From Alentia gelatinosa (lineage: Eukaryota > Annelida > Polychaeta > Phyllodocida > Polynoidae): a DNA stretch of 64,000 nt. Under the pieces are notes generated by a model that was not told the origin of the DNA, ran no database searches, and worked only from the letters and a program-made list of their open reading frames with translations. The position numbers and the translations under genes are program-made. The stretch lies in contig OX465584.1 of assembly GCA_950022655.1 (NCBI GenBank), positions 7,655,124 through 7,719,123 of the forward strand, in the 5' to 3' direction. Position 1 is the first letter of the stretch. Every line of letters starts with the position of its first letter. This document shows positions 63,008 through 64,000 of the stretch, in pieces.

Positions 63008-63535
63008 AACTACGCTATGATGCCTGGAGGCATTCCCGGGCGTAGTACGCTATGATGCCTGGAGGCAATATTGGGCGTAGTACGCTATGATGCCTTGAGG
63101 CATTCCCGGGCGTAGTACGTTTTTTTAGTTCTGTGTGTACAGTTCTTCCATGAATAGTTGAAAATATAACCAGGGCTGGTAACCTAGTAAGTTTAACAAA
63201 ACATAGAATAAATAGTTGATTGATGGTGATGCAAAGGAGTATCGGGAAGCACCTATGCATCTCTGTGTCAGCAGGACCAGGTATGACAAATAGAACATGC
63301 CTTGAGGCATTCCCGGGCGTAGTACGCTATGATGCCTTGAGGCATTCCTTGGCGTAGTACGCTATGATGCCCGGGGCATTCGTTGATGTAGTATGCTATG
63401 ATGCCTTGAGGCATTCCCGGGCGTAGTACGCTATGATGCCTTGTGGCATTCCCGGGCGTAGTACGCTATCATGCCTGGAGGCCTCCCAGGCGAAGTACGC
63501 CATGATGCCTTGAGGCATCATTTCCGAAATTTAAG
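63008..63535 (+). repeat. Satellite on ATGATGCCTNNAGGCAT dyads, first block
   Basis: Units of about 37-40 bp: GCGTAGTACGCTATGATGCC, TTGAGGCATTCCCGG. Three units at 63008-63120, an unrelated stretch at 63121-63295, then six to seven more. Each unit contains a TGCCTNNAGGCA dyad and a second dyad TAGTACGCTA-like. Confidence 0.92.
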
Positions 63536-63754
63536 TAATTGCTAGAAATATTTCTCAATCATATGTAAAACCATATCATAGTTAGTATCATTACTGTTAT
63601 ATAACATCCTCATAATTTTGGGTTACCATTGAGGTGTGATATAATGACGACACTGGGGATATTGTGAAAAGTGCCAGCGTACCACAGGGGTGAAAATGGT
63701 ACAGCAGTGGTGTATTTCAGGGTGTGTATTTGGTACTATACCGCGTAGTGAAAG

Positions 63755-63885
63755 GGTTAAGAAAGAAATGGAAGAGTGTTTGGTCTGTGTTCTCATTCAT
63801 CATTGAGTTTGGAGTGCGCAGTAATATGAACGAGGCGATAGCCGAGAGAATACATTCTAAAGCAGCCAAAAAGAGATGGCGAATG
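63755..63885 (-). mobile_element. Group I family G hairpin, inserted in satellite locus
   Basis: TAAGAAAGAAATGGAAGAGTG, TTTGGTCTGTGTTCTCATTC, tip AACGAGGCGATAGCCGAGAG, AAGAGATGGCGAATGTACA. The body is missing; satellite resumes at once after it. Confidence 0.72.
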
Positions 63886-64000
63886 TACATCCCGGACGTA
63901 GTAAGCTATGATGCCTGGAGGCATTCCCGGGTGTAGTATGCTATGATGCCTTGAGGCATTCCCTGGCGTAGTAAGCTATGATGCCTTGAGTCATTCCCAG
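63886..64000 (+). repeat. Same satellite, second block, runs off the window
   Basis: Three further units (GTAGTAAGCTATGATGCC, TGAGGCATTCCC) continue to the window end. Confidence 0.9.

Overview
This window looks like non-coding, repeat-dense nuclear DNA of a multicellular eukaryote, most likely an invertebrate animal. The reasons are several decayed non-LTR (LINE) reverse transcriptases with poly(A) tails, tRNA-headed SINEs, TTAGGG-type arrays, AC/TA/trinucleotide microsatellites, and the absence of operons, ribosome binding sites or compact genes. I could not support a species. I recognise no intact host protein gene. The only long ORF that resembles a protein family is a 5'-truncated LINE reverse transcriptase (53001-54752). 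Most other long ORFs are tandem repeats read through without stops.

The dominant content is a large set of short elements with one shared layout. Each has a 5' terminal motif, a 100-300 bp body, an inverted copy of the 5' motif, then a long foldback hairpin at the 3' side. Group I begins TTTATCYYACCCC with the inverse GGGGTRRGATAAA (about 25 copies). Group II begins TATATACC with the inverse GGTATATA. A third set (called D) begins TATTTATTACCCACC. Arm sequences differ between families, but hairpin tips repeatedly carry a CTCGGCTNCGCCTCG-like motif. Five group I copies sit in repeats whose unoccupied counterpart lies elsewhere in the window. The junctions show that body plus hairpin moved as one unit without an obvious target duplication. 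This layout (asymmetric terminal inverted repeats, 3' hairpin, no duplication) is what has been described for Helitron2/Helentron-type non-autonomous elements. The assignment is inference, because no Rep/helicase gene is present.

Region by region: 0-3.4 kb has a TA-flanked MITE end, a foldback element and a 73-bp satellite. 3.6-5.7 kb has LINE fragments and a dispersed repeat. 6.0-7.1 kb is a repeat interrupted by a 969-bp insertion full of TTAGGG/ATAGGG repeats, with an 8-bp target duplication and an empty site at 14.2 kb. 7.2-11.1 kb has a LINE fragment and hairpin elements. 11.8-12.8 kb is CpG/CCG-rich and could be a promoter. 13-16.4 kb holds palindromic and tandem repeats. 16.8-19 kb has nested hairpin elements. 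19.1-20.1 kb is a second 73-bp array. 20.5-21.4 kb has two SINEs. 22-29.3 kb has hairpin elements and tandem repeats. 29.8-32.2 kb has a CRE/ETS-bearing CpG-rich stretch, a MITE and a LINE fragment. 32.5-37 kb has a very young hairpin element and MITE pairs. 39.3-40.9 kb is a dispersed repeat with a 50-bp minisatellite. 41-50.7 kb has more hairpin elements, LINE remnants and a 1.1-kb TA-flanked element. 52-55.8 kb has a possible LTR and a second copy of the 39-kb repeat carrying the LINE and a group I element. 56-64 kb has further hairpin elements, a SINE and a satellite built on ATGATGCCT-type palindromes that runs off the window end.

The genes do not form a pathway. The biology here is mobile-element proliferation, nesting and satellite birth. 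Coordinates of decayed elements are good to about 5-20 bp unless a target duplication or empty site is cited.
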